Positions 1-7,902 are shown, counted from the stretch's first letter. The stretch is DNA of 42,257 bases from Longibaculum muris (GCF_004343035.1 NZ_SMCQ01000028.1:1-42257); one strand, 5' to 3'. Translations and numbers: made by a program. Notes: generated by a model from the letters alone, not told the origin.

Positions 1-171
1 TTTATTTAATCATTGTTATTGTTGTTTTGGTTATGACTGTTTACCTCTAAAATCTAAATTTTAAGATACTTCTAGAACCACAGATTTCTGTATTCCCAAA
101 AATATCTCTTTTCATTTATATTAGTAATCAACTTCTATTTATATATATCTTCATTCTGCTTTTGCTTTATT

Positions 172-180
172 ATTATACCA
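172..180 (-). promoter_or_regulatory. Extended -10 promoter reading left out of the window
   Basis: On the minus strand the sequence reads TGgTATAAT, a perfect extended -10 element. No good -35 is visible. A transcript would start near 165 and run off the left edge, so it probably serves a gene beginning just outside the window; an AGAGGT stretch near position 50 is a possible ribosome binding site. Confidence 0.4.
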
Positions 181-223
181 TGAATATGTATAATTTTTAT
201 ATATTTATAACTTTTTATAATCA

Positions 224-248
224 GAAAAAAGATGTTCTTTCGACATCT
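224..248 (-). terminator. Weak intrinsic terminator, leftward
   Basis: Stem AGATGT/ACATCT (230-235 with 243-248), 7-nt loop, followed on the minus strand by a run of six T. It lies about 200 bp beyond the DUF1848 gene and just upstream of the leftward promoter at 172-180, so it probably ends that gene's transcript. Confidence 0.45.
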
Positions 249-453
249 ATCTCAAAAATATTATTTTTCAGTGAGTTTCCATTTGTTCTCATAAATCAAA
301 ACTTTCATGTGAATCAGTTTTAATAATCACTTTATTTCCCAATTTTAAAGAATTTTTTTTCTTTGCATTCAAATATAACCTTCTCTTTTTTTGATGAAAG
401 AATGAATCATCATACTATAAGCTCAATTTAACTTTTTCTGACATAACTTCCTA

Positions 454-1383
454 TTAAATATCTAAAGATAATTGCCTTTCAATATAACTCTCTTGTTTAG
501 CTTGTTTAATTTCATCATCACTATGCACATGACCTATCAACAATGGTGACAAATAATCATGTCTCTTATAGTTAAGAATGACTTGTTTCTTATCAACATT
601 TGCATAACAATATAAACAACCATGCATACACGTATTATATTCTCCAATATCACGGCTTGGATAACAATGACATTGTGATCTTAAAGGTTGAGTTTTAATA
701 TCTTTTAAATCACAACCAATAACATTTTTTAACACTTGTCTTGAAATACAACCATCTTGTTGTATTCCATAAGCACTTAAATCAATTGCTTCAGCACATG
801 TTTTTAATTGAATATGATATTTTTGAGCAATTTCACTCATTGCTTTTGCTAAAAGCTTTTGATTTTCATAAGAAACTTCCTGAATACCAGGAAAGTTCTT
901 TTTTGTCTTAGCATATAGATCAATAAAACTTATAATACATATTTGAGTATATCCTGATAACTGTGAAAGTATATCTTCAAAACATTCTAAATGTTTTTCA
1001 ATTGTATAATATTTATTTAAAAAGATAGGATCATATCTTAAAGCCACACTTTGACTTCCTAACTGTCGTGAAAGTTCTTGAAATGATTGAATAACTTGTT
1101 GATAGGTTGGAACATGTGGTTCGATTTCTTGACCATAAGGTGTAATCGTAACAAAGAAATAAGGGTGATAAGGTTTTAGTAAAGAGATTCTTGATAACAT
1201 TGGCTGAGGATTTTTACTGCAGAAAACAAGACTATCAACAACATCTTCATTAAGTAAGTATTTGGTAATTTGTTTGGGATAATAAGGATTTCTAACATAG
1301 ACATAGCCTTCCTTTAAGCGTTGGAAAAACCAATCACTAAAATATGCTGGAATATCAGTTCTTGCACTTGCGTTAATAATCAT
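454..1383 (-). CDS. DUF1848 family protein, radical-SAM-like cysteine cluster
   Basis: A 309-residue protein with the N-terminus typical of DUF1848 proteins (MIINASARTDIPAYFSDWF). Near the C-terminus it has a C-x3-C-x2-C cluster (Cys252, Cys256, Cys259, in CMHGCLYC), preceded by a CHC pair at 238-240. The cluster has the spacing of a radical SAM iron-sulfur site, but the family's reaction is not established and I assign none. The start is fixed by family similarity. Unusually, no Shine-Dalgarno site precedes it: the bases upstream of ATG are pyrimidine-rich and form the tail of the terminator of the TIGR00266 gene. It may be expressed by read-through or as a short-leader transcript. Confidence 0.85.
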   Translation of the reverse strand: MIINASARTDIPAYFSDWFFQRLKEGYVYVRNPYYPKQITKYLLNEDVVDSLVFCSKNPQPMLSRISLLKPYHPYFFVTITPYGQEIEPHVPTYQQVIQSFQELSRQLGSQSVALRYDPIFLNKYYTIEKHLECFEDILSQLSGYTQICIISFIDLYAKTKKNFPGIQEVSYENQKLLAKAMSEIAQKYHIQLKTCAEAIDLSAYGIQQDGCISRQVLKNVIGCDLKDIKTQPLRSQCHCYPSRDIGEYNTCMHGCLYCYANVDKKQVILNYKRHDYLSPLLIGHVHSDDEIKQAKQESYIERQLSLDI

Positions 1384-1387
1384 TAAA

Positions 1388-1417
1388 TGAAAAGAAAGTC
1401 ATACATGTGTATGACTT
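1388..1417 (-). terminator. Intrinsic terminator of the TIGR00266 gene
   Basis: Ten-bp stem AAGTCATACA/TGTATGACTT (1396-1405 with 1408-1417) with a very short loop, overlapping the stop codon. On the minus strand it is followed by TTTCTTTT. It ends the mgsA-TIGR00266 transcript immediately before the DUF1848 start. Confidence 0.65.
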
Positions 1418-2093
1418 ATTTCCCAGATGGGAAGAACTGTGCTAAACTTCCAGCAATAGCTGAAATAGGCATTGTCTGTAAAACAACATGTCCTGGTCCT
1501 GTAATTACGGTATTAAAGAATCCTTCGCCACCAAACATCTTATTTTTAAGTCCTGGAACAGATTGTGTTGTCATCGTACAAGTTGCATCCATAATTGCAA
1601 CATATCCAGTATCAACAACAATTTGTTGTCCCGGTGCTAAATCATATTCTACAGTAGCCCCATCAATTTCTACAAAGACTGTTCCATGACCTGAAAGCTT
1701 ATTCATAATAAAACCTTCACCACCAAAAATACCAGTCATAGCTTTTTTGTTAAAGAAGATACTTCTTTCTACAGTTGGTTCACTTGCTAAGAATGCTGAT
1801 TTTTGAACAACGATTTCTTTCCCTGGTTCAATATCATACTTTCTAATTTCCCCTGGAAATGATGAAGCAAAAGCAATCTTTCCATCAGCATTGGCAGTGT
1901 AAGTATTTAAAAACATTGTTTCGCCAGAAAACATTCTACCAAAAGCTTTTCCAATTCCACCATTACTTGTTGTTCCCATTTCCATACAAGGATCCATCCA
2001 TGCCATTGCACCACTATCACTTAACATGACATCACCTTTTTTTAAATGACAAACAACAGCTGGTAAAGGTGTCCCAATAATTTCATACTCCAT
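1416..2093 (-). CDS. TIGR00266/AIM24 family protein
   Basis: A 225-residue soluble protein of the TIGR00266 (DUF124, AIM24-like) family. It has the usual repeating beta-rich pattern of glycine-centred segments, such as GDVMLSDSGAMAWMD near the N-terminus and FFNKKAMTGIFGGEGFIMN in the middle. The biochemical role of the family is unknown; bacterial members are proposed to be cytoplasmic trimeric beta-barrels. GAGGAGG lies about eight bases before ATG. It sits 31 bp downstream of mgsA with no terminator between, so the two are probably co-transcribed. There is no signal peptide or membrane segment. Confidence 0.85.
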   Translation of the reverse strand: MEYEIIGTPLPAVVCHLKKGDVMLSDSGAMAWMDPCMEMGTTSNGGIGKAFGRMFSGETMFLNTYTANADGKIAFASSFPGEIRKYDIEPGKEIVVQKSAFLASEPTVERSIFFNKKAMTGIFGGEGFIMNKLSGHGTVFVEIDGATVEYDLAPGQQIVVDTGYVAIMDATCTMTTQSVPGLKNKMFGGEGFFNTVITGPGHVVLQTMPISAIAGSLAQFFPSGK

Positions 2094-2124
2094 ATTTCTT
2101 CCTCCTCATGTATCAATGAAACAT

Positions 2125-2490
2125 TTATTTCAATAATCCCTTTAACATCAATTCCCCAGCTTTAAAGTTAGAAGCTAGTGGTACTTGATGAACATCACAC
2201 AGACGCATCAGAGCACTTACATCAGGTTCATGTGGTTGAGCTGTTAATGGATCCCTAAAAAAGATAACCATATCAATCTTACCTTCAGCAACATAGGCAC
2301 CAATTTGTTGATCTCCTCCATAAGGACCAGATAAAAAACGATGAACCTGTAAATGTGTATTTTCCATAATTCTCAATCCAGTTGTCCCAGTTGTAAATAA
2401 TTGATGTTCTTTTAAATCAGCTTCATATTTTTGAACAAATTCAATCATTTCAGCTTTTTTCTTATCATGTGCAATAAGTGCAATATTCAT
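2125..2490 (-). CDS. mgsA: Methylglyoxal synthase
   Basis: The protein (121 residues) converts dihydroxyacetone phosphate to methylglyoxal and phosphate, a bypass that relieves phosphosugar build-up and phosphate starvation. Visible family residues are His8-Asp9, the phosphate-binding GTTG at 35-38, the catalytic Asp60 in GPYGGD, and the PHEPD motif (His87, Asp90). Length is slightly short of the E. coli enzyme (152), as is usual in Firmicutes. An AGGTGA site precedes ATG, and TATAAT on the minus strand at 2510-2515 gives a -10 directly after the terminator of the upstream RpiR gene. The neighbouring RpiR regulator and HAD phosphatase fit a sugar-phosphate stress context. Confidence 0.93.
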   Translation of the reverse strand: MNIALIAHDKKKAEMIEFVQKYEADLKEHQLFTTGTTGLRIMENTHLQVHRFLSGPYGGDQQIGAYVAEGKIDMVIFFRDPLTAQPHEPDVSALMRLCDVHQVPLASNFKAGELMLKGLLK

Positions 2491-2518
2491 AATGTTTCAC
2501 CTCATCCTCATTATACAG

Positions 2519-2550
2519 GAAAAAAGACTTTAATAAAATGATTAAAGTCT
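2519..2550 (-). terminator. Intrinsic terminator of the RpiR gene
   Basis: Perfect 10-bp stem AGACTTTAAT/ATTAAAGTCT (2525-2534 with 2541-2550), 6-nt loop, then six T on the minus strand. It separates the RpiR gene from mgsA. Confidence 0.85.
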
Positions 2551-2560
2551 AAAATCCCTA

Positions 2561-3313
2561 TTAAATATAATATTTTTGATAATAATAAAGTCTTAAAATA
2601 TCAAATAATGCCATAATTTGATAATTAAATTGAACCCCATCAAATTTACCAGGTACTTGAATAATATAATGAGCATGTAAATCTTCAAATTTCTTATATT
2701 TTACATTTTGAGTCATTAAAATAATTGAAGCAGACTGTATATTTTGATCAATATTTTCTCTTAAATAAGCATCCATTGTTCTTCCTGTAGCACTAATAAA
2801 AATAACAATATCATCTTTATGAAAAGAAAAATCATTATCAAAATGATGATATTCAATCACTTCTTTACCAAAAGTAATAAAATCAGTCTGGAAATCAACG
2901 GCAATACTCATCGGATAAAGTGCTCCTATAATAATCACACGTTTCTTCTTAAAGATTAACTCACAAATCTCCTCTAATTCTTTAACTAAATCATCTTTAG
3001 AATAAGTTGGGTCTAGACCTTCAAGTAATTGTTGAGCTGACACACCTAACATACGTGCTCTAATTTGTGAAACACGTAACATATAATCAGAAACCAACTG
3101 TTGCTGGAAATCTTCAAATGTATCAAACCCTAAATGGCGACAAAAATCAAGAACTTCATCCTCACTAAAATGTCCTTCTTTCATTAGTCGTTGTAAATCA
3201 TAATCCTCCATCTCAACATAATTTCTAACAATAAACAAACCAATCTTGTACATATGATCATTATCTAAACAACCATTTAAATATTTTAAAATTCTTGAAA
3301 TAACAATATCCAT
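2561..3313 (-). CDS. RpiR/MurR-type regulator, divergent SIS domain
   Basis: A 250-residue transcriptional regulator: N-terminal RpiR-type helix-turn-helix (about residues 1-75) and C-terminal SIS sugar-phosphate domain. The usual GxGxS loop of SIS domains is replaced by GALYPMS, followed by VDFQTDFITFGKEV, a pattern shared with the regulator at 13128-13877. The frame is open nine codons further, but AAGGAGGG lies five bases before the ATG at 3313, which decides the start. An extended -10 (TGgTATGAT) lies just upstream. It follows a HAD phosphatase gene by 64 bp and precedes mgsA; the effector is unknown but a phosphosugar is likely. Confidence 0.85.
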   Translation of the reverse strand: MDIVISRILKYLNGCLDNDHMYKIGLFIVRNYVEMEDYDLQRLMKEGHFSEDEVLDFCRHLGFDTFEDFQQQLVSDYMLRVSQIRARMLGVSAQQLLEGLDPTYSKDDLVKELEEICELIFKKKRVIIIGALYPMSIAVDFQTDFITFGKEVIEYHHFDNDFSFHKDDIVIFISATGRTMDAYLRENIDQNIQSASIILMTQNVKYKKFEDLHAHYIIQVPGKFDGVQFNYQIMALFDILRLYYYQKYYI

Positions 3314-3377
3314 ATTATCCCTCCTTATCCTTTTATACAACCATCATACCACATAATCCTTCAAAAGAAAAACAAGA

Positions 3378-4196
3378 CTATAAGATGAATTTTTCAATTA
3401 ATTCCGCAACAACACCTTCATTACAATCAGCCTTTGTTGTATAATCACATAATGCTTTCACTTCTTCTACCGCATTACCAGCTGCAACCGATAATCCAGC
3501 AGCTTCTAGCATTGCCATATCATTAAAATTATCACCAACGGCAATCGTTGCTTCAATAGGAATATTTAATAATCTAGCTAAATCATGTAATCCTTGTCCT
3601 TTATTAACACCTTTTAAATTTAATTCCATATAACGCATTGATGAATAACTAACATCAACTTCATCTTTTACAATATCTTGCATTAATGGTTCTAATGATT
3701 GAAGATATTCCATATCTCGTGTTTCAAATAAAACTTTTACAATATCATCATTTTTTAAAGCATCCAGACAATCATCTTCTAAAACAATATATTGAATCCC
3801 TTGATTGTTCATTCTTTGTCTTTCATTTTCATTCAAATGATAAACATAAATATTTTGAATAGTATAAATAGCTATACAAACATCATAGTGTTTACCAAAA
3901 TCAAAAAGTTCTTTCATCTTTTCAAAAGATAAACCTTTCATCTGTAAAATACGATTATTCTTATTTTCAGTTAAAACTCCTCCATTAGCAGATAAAACAT
4001 ATTCTCCTTCTTCATCATATAAACCTAATTCTTTTAAACACCCTTGTACTGATTGATATAATCTTCCTGTTGCCGGAACAAACTTAACTCCTTTTTCTTT
4101 AGCTTTCTTAATAAGCTCTATATTTCTTTGACAGACTTGATGTTGACTATTTAATAATGTTTCATCTAAGTCACACGCTATTAATTGATATTTCAT
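3378..4196 (-). CDS. Cof-type HAD phosphatase
   Basis: A 272-residue HAD-superfamily hydrolase of the Cof/type IIB subfamily. Motif I is ACDLDETLLNS near the N-terminus, with the nucleophile and acid/base Asp in DLDET; motif II is the Thr of VPATGR; motif IV is VGDNFNDMAML near the C-terminus, with a type IIB cap between. Such enzymes dephosphorylate sugar phosphates or flavin/pyridoxal phosphates; the substrate cannot be read from sequence. AAGGAGG precedes ATG at good spacing. The gene lies directly upstream of an RpiR regulator on the same strand and is divergent from another RpiR gene, consistent with phosphosugar metabolism. Confidence 0.9.
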   Translation of the reverse strand: MKYQLIACDLDETLLNSQHQVCQRNIELIKKAKEKGVKFVPATGRLYQSVQGCLKELGLYDEEGEYVLSANGGVLTENKNNRILQMKGLSFEKMKELFDFGKHYDVCIAIYTIQNIYVYHLNENERQRMNNQGIQYIVLEDDCLDALKNDDIVKVLFETRDMEYLQSLEPLMQDIVKDEVDVSYSSMRYMELNLKGVNKGQGLHDLARLLNIPIEATIAVGDNFNDMAMLEAAGLSVAAGNAVEEVKALCDYTTKADCNEGVVAELIEKFIL

Positions 4197-4270
4197 AATT
4201 TCCTCCTTAGATAATCTTATTATATTCTTTTATGCGTCATTATTTTATTTTTTTCTATTTAAGAAATTTA

Positions 4271-4279
4271 TGTTAAAAT
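4271..4279 (+). promoter_or_regulatory. Extended -10 of the rightward RpiR gene
   Basis: TGtTAAAAT, an extended -10 element, with only a poor -35. It overlaps the first ATG of the long open frame (4270), so that ATG is probably upstream of the transcription start and the real start is at 4300. Confidence 0.45.
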
Positions 4280-4299
4280 TAAAAAAAGGACGTGATTTT

Positions 4300-5136
4300 A
4301 TGAATATATATTCCCAACTTAAACACTATAAAAATTTTACTGATACTGAGAAAATCTTTGCTCAATTTATCCTTGAACATCCTCAAGATATCATTCAACT
4401 CAATGTTCACCAACTAGCTAAAAGCAGTTTTGTATCTGTTTCAACTATCTATCGAGTTATCGAAAAGCTAGAATTGACTGGTTTATCACAATTAAAAATG
4501 CTTGTTTCTTCACAATATGAATCCTATTTACATGAACAAAAACAAACTGACTACAATTATCCATTTAAGAAAAATGCAACTCACTATGAAATTATGCATC
4601 AGATGAAAACCTTATATGAACAAACCCTTTCATCAACTTTCAACCTCATTGATTTAGAAATGTTTTTAAAAGTCGTTCAAATCATTGACCAAGCCAACCA
4701 TATCTCACTCTTTCCAACCATCGGTAACTTCTTTATGGCTGAATGTTTTCAACAAAATATGCTTGAAATTGGAAAACGAGTTGAAGTTTATACACAATCT
4801 TATTATCAACATTGGTGTGCAGCCACTTGTCAAAAAGATGATGTTGTGATTGTCATTTCTTATGCCAATCGAACACCTTGGTTATTAGATGTAATGAAAG
4901 ATTTAAGTCAAAGTGAAGCCACAATTGTCTTGATTTCTTCTACTCATGAAAATCAATTATCCCAATATGTAGATTACCATCTTTATTTTTGTTCTTATGA
5001 AGATTCTGAAGAAAAGATTGCCTCTTTTTCTTCCCGCATTTCTTTACAATACCTTCTTGATTGCTTATATGCATGTTATTTTAATCGTAATTATGATAAA
5101 CATTTAAAATATCGTTTAGAAAATTATATTGATTAA
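4300..5136 (+). CDS. RpiR/MurR family transcriptional regulator
   Basis: A 278-residue regulator with N-terminal RpiR helix-turn-helix (VHQLAKSSFVSVSTIYRVIEK is in this region) and a C-terminal SIS domain (HISLFPTIGNFFMAECFQQN, then DDVVIVISYANRTPW). The SIS loop differs from the canonical GxGxS. The start at 4300 was chosen because AAAGGA lies nine bases before it and the earlier ATG sits in the promoter. It faces a convergent PTS IIB gene and is divergent from a HAD phosphatase gene, either of which may be a target. The effector is unknown. Confidence 0.85.
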   Translation: MNIYSQLKHYKNFTDTEKIFAQFILEHPQDIIQLNVHQLAKSSFVSVSTIYRVIEKLELTGLSQLKMLVSSQYESYLHEQKQTDYNYPFKKNATHYEIMHQMKTLYEQTLSSTFNLIDLEMFLKVVQIIDQANHISLFPTIGNFFMAECFQQNMLEIGKRVEVYTQSYYQHWCAATCQKDDVVIVISYANRTPWLLDVMKDLSQSEATIVLISSTHENQLSQYVDYHLYFCSYEDSEEKIASFSSRISLQYLLDCLYACYFNRNYDKHLKYRLENYID

Positions 5137-5163
5137 GGTCATTGGCTATTCGCCAATGACCTT
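5135..5163. terminator. Long hairpin between convergent RpiR and PTS IIB genes
   Basis: Perfect 12-bp stem AAGGTCATTGGC/GCCAATGACCTT with a 5-nt loop, overlapping both stop regions. The T tracts are short on both strands (TTT and TT), so termination strength is uncertain, but its position between convergent genes fits a shared terminator. Confidence 0.6.
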
Positions 5164-5448
5164 TAATGCTGCATCTAAGACTTTTTCTCCATTCATCATA
5201 CCATAATCACGCATTTCAATCACTTGAATTGGTGTTTGCCCTTCAGCTTTTTTAATCAAATAATTGAGCTGATGACGAACTTGTGGTCCCAGCATAACAA
5301 TATCCCATTCTTTAAGCATTGTTTCTGCTTTCGTGATAGGAACGGCCTGAATTTCAATGGATAATCCTCGTGCTTGAGCAGCTTTTTCCATTCTTGAGAC
5401 TAACATGCTTGTTGACATACCCGCATTACAAACTAATAATATTTTCAT
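5146..5448 (-). CDS. PTS lactose/cellobiose-type IIB component
   Basis: A 100-residue stand-alone IIB domain of the lactose/cellobiose PTS family. The phosphorylated residue is Cys7 in LLVCNAGMSTS, the family's P-loop. It receives phosphate from IIA and passes it to sugar bound at IIC. No IIA or IIC gene is adjacent; the only IIC in the window lies 31 kb away. AGGAGG is six bases before ATG, but the 70 bases upstream can fold to hide or expose this site (see leader entry). A HAD phosphatase gene lies upstream on the same strand but is separated by a terminator, so this gene is probably transcribed alone. Confidence 0.9.
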   Translation of the reverse strand: MKILLVCNAGMSTSMLVSRMEKAAQARGLSIEIQAVPITKAETMLKEWDIVMLGPQVRHQLNYLIKKAEGQTPIQVIEMRDYGMMNGEKVLDAALKVIGE

Positions 5449-5518
5449 GAATATCCTCCTTCAAGAGGAGAAAAGCAGAAAAGTAATAAGAATATGATTG
5501 ATAAGTTTCTCCTCTTGA
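5449..5518 (-). promoter_or_regulatory. 5' leader with two mutually exclusive hairpins over the RBS
   Basis: On the minus strand a 13-base segment at 5518-5506 (TCAAGAGGAGAAA) is perfectly complementary to 5473-5461 (TTTCTCCTCTTGA), with a 32-nt loop. The second arm is followed directly by the AGGAGG ribosome binding site (5460-5455). The same arm can instead pair locally with the binding site: TTCTCCT with AGGAGGA, seven pairs with one G-U and a CTTGA loop. The two folds exclude each other, so the long stem would free the site and the short one would hide it. Function is inferred; the pairing is visible in the sequence. Confidence 0.5.
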
Positions 5519-5522
5519 CTTC

Positions 5523-5531
5523 ATTTTATCA
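5523..5531 (-). promoter_or_regulatory. Extended -10 promoter of the PTS IIB gene
   Basis: TGaTAAAAT on the minus strand is an extended -10 without a good -35. The predicted start, about seven bases on, falls at 5516-5518, so the mRNA would begin with the first arm of the leader hairpin. Confidence 0.45.
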
Positions 5532-5623
5532 AAAGCAAGACTTTCATGAGGGGTTATTTTTAAGATTGAAATGAGTTTATCATAAATTATCAATTCGTAT
5601 CTTTTATATTGAAAAAAATTTAT

Positions 5624-5646
5624 CAAAAAAGAAGCCTAAGCTTCTT
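5624..5646 (-). terminator. Intrinsic terminator of the HAD gene
   Basis: Seven-bp stem AAGAAGC/GCTTCTT (5629-5635 with 5640-5646) with a 4-nt loop, followed by T residues on the minus strand. It overlaps the stop codon. Confidence 0.75.
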
Positions 5647-6484
5647 CAATAAGACCTATTTCCTTCATAACTTTATAAATTCCATCATCATCAGGATCAG
5701 TAAAATAATATTGTCCTAAATCTTTCAGATTTTGTGGGGCACCTTCATAAACTACACCAATATTTACTTCTTCTAACATTTGATAATCATTCATACTATC
5801 TCCAAAACCAATTGTATCTTTCATTTGTCCATGGAAATGATTAACGACTTTAATGATACCATCTGCTTTTGTACAATATTTTAGAATAATTTCACCATTG
5901 ACAAAATCATCTTCTTCCTTAGAAAAAATAACAATATTAAAGAATTCTTCTAAGAAAGGAGCACAACTATAAAAATCATCTTTATGTGGTGCAATAAAAC
6001 AAACTTTAGTTACACCAGTTGTTAAGATATTAAAATCTTTGACTGGACGTCGATTTTCATTTGCACGTCTGACTTGCAAAAATCTTGCAAGTTCTAAGTT
6101 GTTTTCACAATCTTTTAAATGCTTTTGATCAAAGAATTCATTAACTCCAGGCGTTTGATATAAAGCATCTTTTGTTTCTAAAGTAAATAGAATATGATTA
6201 TTAATAAATAATGTCATGACTTCTGATAAAATATATTGATTCATAAAGTTTTCAAAAATAAATTCATTATCAATAATAACAAAACCACCAGCACTACAAA
6301 TAATTCCATCAAAAGGAATCTCTTTTAAATCATCAGAAATAGATGTTGGTGCTCTCCCAGTACATAAAAATGCTTTGTGTCCATTTTTTTGAGCTTGTTC
6401 AATCGCCCACTTTGTTTTCTCTGTTACCTTTTTTGACTTTCCCATTAATGTTCCATCAATATCATAAAATAGAAATTTCCCCAT
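5636..6484 (-). CDS. Cof-like HAD phosphatase
   Basis: A 282-residue HAD hydrolase. Motif I is FLFYDIDGTLMG with the two catalytic Asp, motif II the Thr of LCTGRAP, and motif IV GFGDSMNDYQMLEE near the C-terminus. It belongs to the same subgroup as the protein at 39439-40290 (both have FLCTGR and a similar cap). The open frame could begin at GTG codons 12 bases upstream, but those GTGs are part of a GGTGAT ribosome binding site, so ATG at 6484 is the likely start. Substrate unknown, probably a sugar phosphate. It stands between terminators and is probably monocistronic. Confidence 0.88.
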   Translation of the reverse strand: MGKFLFYDIDGTLMGKSKKVTEKTKWAIEQAQKNGHKAFLCTGRAPTSISDDLKEIPFDGIICSAGGFVIIDNEFIFENFMNQYILSEVMTLFINNHILFTLETKDALYQTPGVNEFFDQKHLKDCENNLELARFLQVRRANENRRPVKDFNILTTGVTKVCFIAPHKDDFYSCAPFLEEFFNIVIFSKEEDDFVNGEIILKYCTKADGIIKVVNHFHGQMKDTIGFGDSMNDYQMLEEVNIGVVYEGAPQNLKDLGQYYFTDPDDDGIYKVMKEIGLIEEA

Positions 6485-6550
6485 AATAATCACCACCGTT
6501 TTCTATTATACAAAAGTTTCATTTTATTGAAAACAAAAACAACAAGATTT

Positions 6551-6577
6551 GAAAAAAAATCGTCATTTCTGACGATT
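6551..6577 (-). terminator. Intrinsic terminator of pyrimidine-nucleoside phosphorylase
   Basis: Eight-bp stem AATCGTCA/TGACGATT (6558-6565 with 6570-6577), TTTC loop on the plus strand, followed by eight T on the minus strand. Confidence 0.88.
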
Positions 6578-6578
6578 A

Positions 6579-7880
6579 TTATGATAAAACTTCATCAATC
6601 AAAATAGGATGCGCAACAAAATCATCACTAAAATGATATGCACTTAAAATCTCTTGTCTTAGTTCTTCACTTAATCCATGATTTGTATGAACATAAAGTA
6701 AGATATCATCTTTTTTAACAAAATCACCAATCTTCTTATTTAAAACTATACCAACACTATGATCAATGACATCATCCGTTGTTTGACGACCGCCACCCAA
6801 CTTCATACTGACAAGTCCTAAAGTCATCGCTTCTAAGTCTTTCACATAACCTTCTTTAAAACTCTTAATCGCAATAACTTCCTTGGCTTTTTCAAACATT
6901 TCAGGATGCTTAATATATTCATCATCGCCACCTTGAGCTTTTACCATTGCACATAGTGTATGCAACGCCTTTTTACTTGCAATAACATCTTCCAACATTT
7001 TTCTTGCTGCTATTTCTGAATCAGTTTTTTGAGCTTGCACAAGCATATGACTTCCTGCCTGTAAACAAAGCTCTAATAAATCACTAGGTCCATGTCCATT
7101 TAAGGTATCAATAGCTTCTTTAACTTCTAAGCTATTGCCAATGGCATTACCTAATGGTTGTGACATATTCGAAATCGTTGCACGTGTATCTTTACCAAGT
7201 GATTCACCAATTTCAATCATTGTACGTGCTAAGATTTTTGCATCTTCAATTGTTTTCATAAATGCTCCATCACCATATTTAACATCTAATAAAATTGCAT
7301 CACTCCCTGCTGCTAATTTTTTAGACATAATAGAAGAAGCAATTAATGGAATGCACGAAACAGTTGCTGTGACATCACGCAAGGCATACATTTTTTTATC
7401 AGCAGGATCTAAATGTGCACTTTGTCCAATAATGGCTAGATGGCAATCATTCACTTGTTTCACAAAATCTTCTTCACTAATCATGATATGCAATCCGGGA
7501 ATGGATTCTAACTTATCCAATGTTCCACCAGTATGTCCCAAACCACGACCACTCATTTTTGCAACTGGAACACCACAAGCAGCTACAATAGGTCCTAAAA
7601 CTAAAGAAGTCTTATCACCAACACCACCTGTACTATGTTTATCAACTTTCACTCCAGCAATGGCACTTAAATCAATAATATCACCACTATGCATCATTTC
7701 CTTTGTCAAAGTTGCTGTTTCACGCTTATTTAAACCTTGAAAACAAACTGCCATCATCCACGCACTCATTTGATAATCAGGAATTTTTTCATTTGTATAG
7801 CCTTCAATAATAAAATGAATTTCTTCATCTGTTAATTCTAATCCATCTCTTTTCTTCTGAATCAAATCAACCATTCTCAT
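6579..7880 (-). CDS. pdp: Pyrimidine-nucleoside phosphorylase
   Basis: Phosphorolyses uridine, thymidine and deoxyuridine to base plus (deoxy)ribose 1-phosphate, feeding pyrimidine salvage and pentose use. The 433-residue protein carries the family signature SGRGLGHTGGTLDKLE and the phosphate-binding KHSTGGVGDKTSL stretch, and has the usual three-part layout: N-terminal helices, central glycine-rich domain and C-terminal domain. ATG at 7880 is preferred over the in-frame GTG at 7889 because AAGGAG is eight bases before the ATG and almost touches the GTG. It has its own promoter and a strong terminator. No deoC, cdd or transporter gene is adjacent, unlike many salvage operons. Confidence 0.93.
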   Translation of the reverse strand: MRMVDLIQKKRDGLELTDEEIHFIIEGYTNEKIPDYQMSAWMMAVCFQGLNKRETATLTKEMMHSGDIIDLSAIAGVKVDKHSTGGVGDKTSLVLGPIVAACGVPVAKMSGRGLGHTGGTLDKLESIPGLHIMISEEDFVKQVNDCHLAIIGQSAHLDPADKKMYALRDVTATVSCIPLIASSIMSKKLAAGSDAILLDVKYGDGAFMKTIEDAKILARTMIEIGESLGKDTRATISNMSQPLGNAIGNSLEVKEAIDTLNGHGPSDLLELCLQAGSHMLVQAQKTDSEIAARKMLEDVIASKKALHTLCAMVKAQGGDDEYIKHPEMFEKAKEVIAIKSFKEGYVKDLEAMTLGLVSMKLGGGRQTTDDVIDHSVGIVLNKKIGDFVKKDDILLYVHTNHGLSEELRQEILSAYHFSDDFVAHPILIDEVLS

Positions 7881-7902
7881 TTTTATCACTCCTTATATGC
7901 TT

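Larger units (their letters stand above)
1..453. other. Gene-free stretch at the left edge
   Basis: No convincing open reading frame is present on either strand. It holds a leftward promoter-like site at 172-180 and a leftward terminator-like hairpin at 224-248, both annotated separately. Between about 250 and 400 the minus strand reads as short peptide-like pieces in two adjacent frames, for example KLGNKVIIKTDSHESFDL ending in TGA, with the frame switch at a run of A residues. This could be the remnant of a degraded gene or chance in AT-rich DNA; I cannot tell which. Confidence 0.5.

Noticed and set aside
120-400. Reading TGA as tryptophan, which would open a longer frame in the left gap
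   Set aside because: Tryptophan is encoded by TGG throughout, and TGA acts as a stop in spoIIP and the sigma gene within ATGA overlaps; the longer frame is chance.
1387-1689. Plus-strand open frame of 100 codons
   Set aside because: It lies antisense to the TIGR00266 gene, starts in its terminator, has no ribosome binding site and a composition rich in Pro and Thr typical of a shadow frame.
5135-5163. Palindromic operator rather than terminator between convergent genes
   Set aside because: Its place over both stop codons fits a terminator better, although T tracts are short.
5426-5626. Minus-strand open frame of 66 codons upstream of the PTS IIB gene
   Set aside because: It overlaps the IIB start in another frame, lacks a ribosome binding site and runs through the structured leader and promoter; better explained as untranslated leader.
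7135-7740. Plus-strand open frame of 201 codons
   Set aside because: Fully antisense to pdp, whose family assignment is certain; no ribosome binding site.
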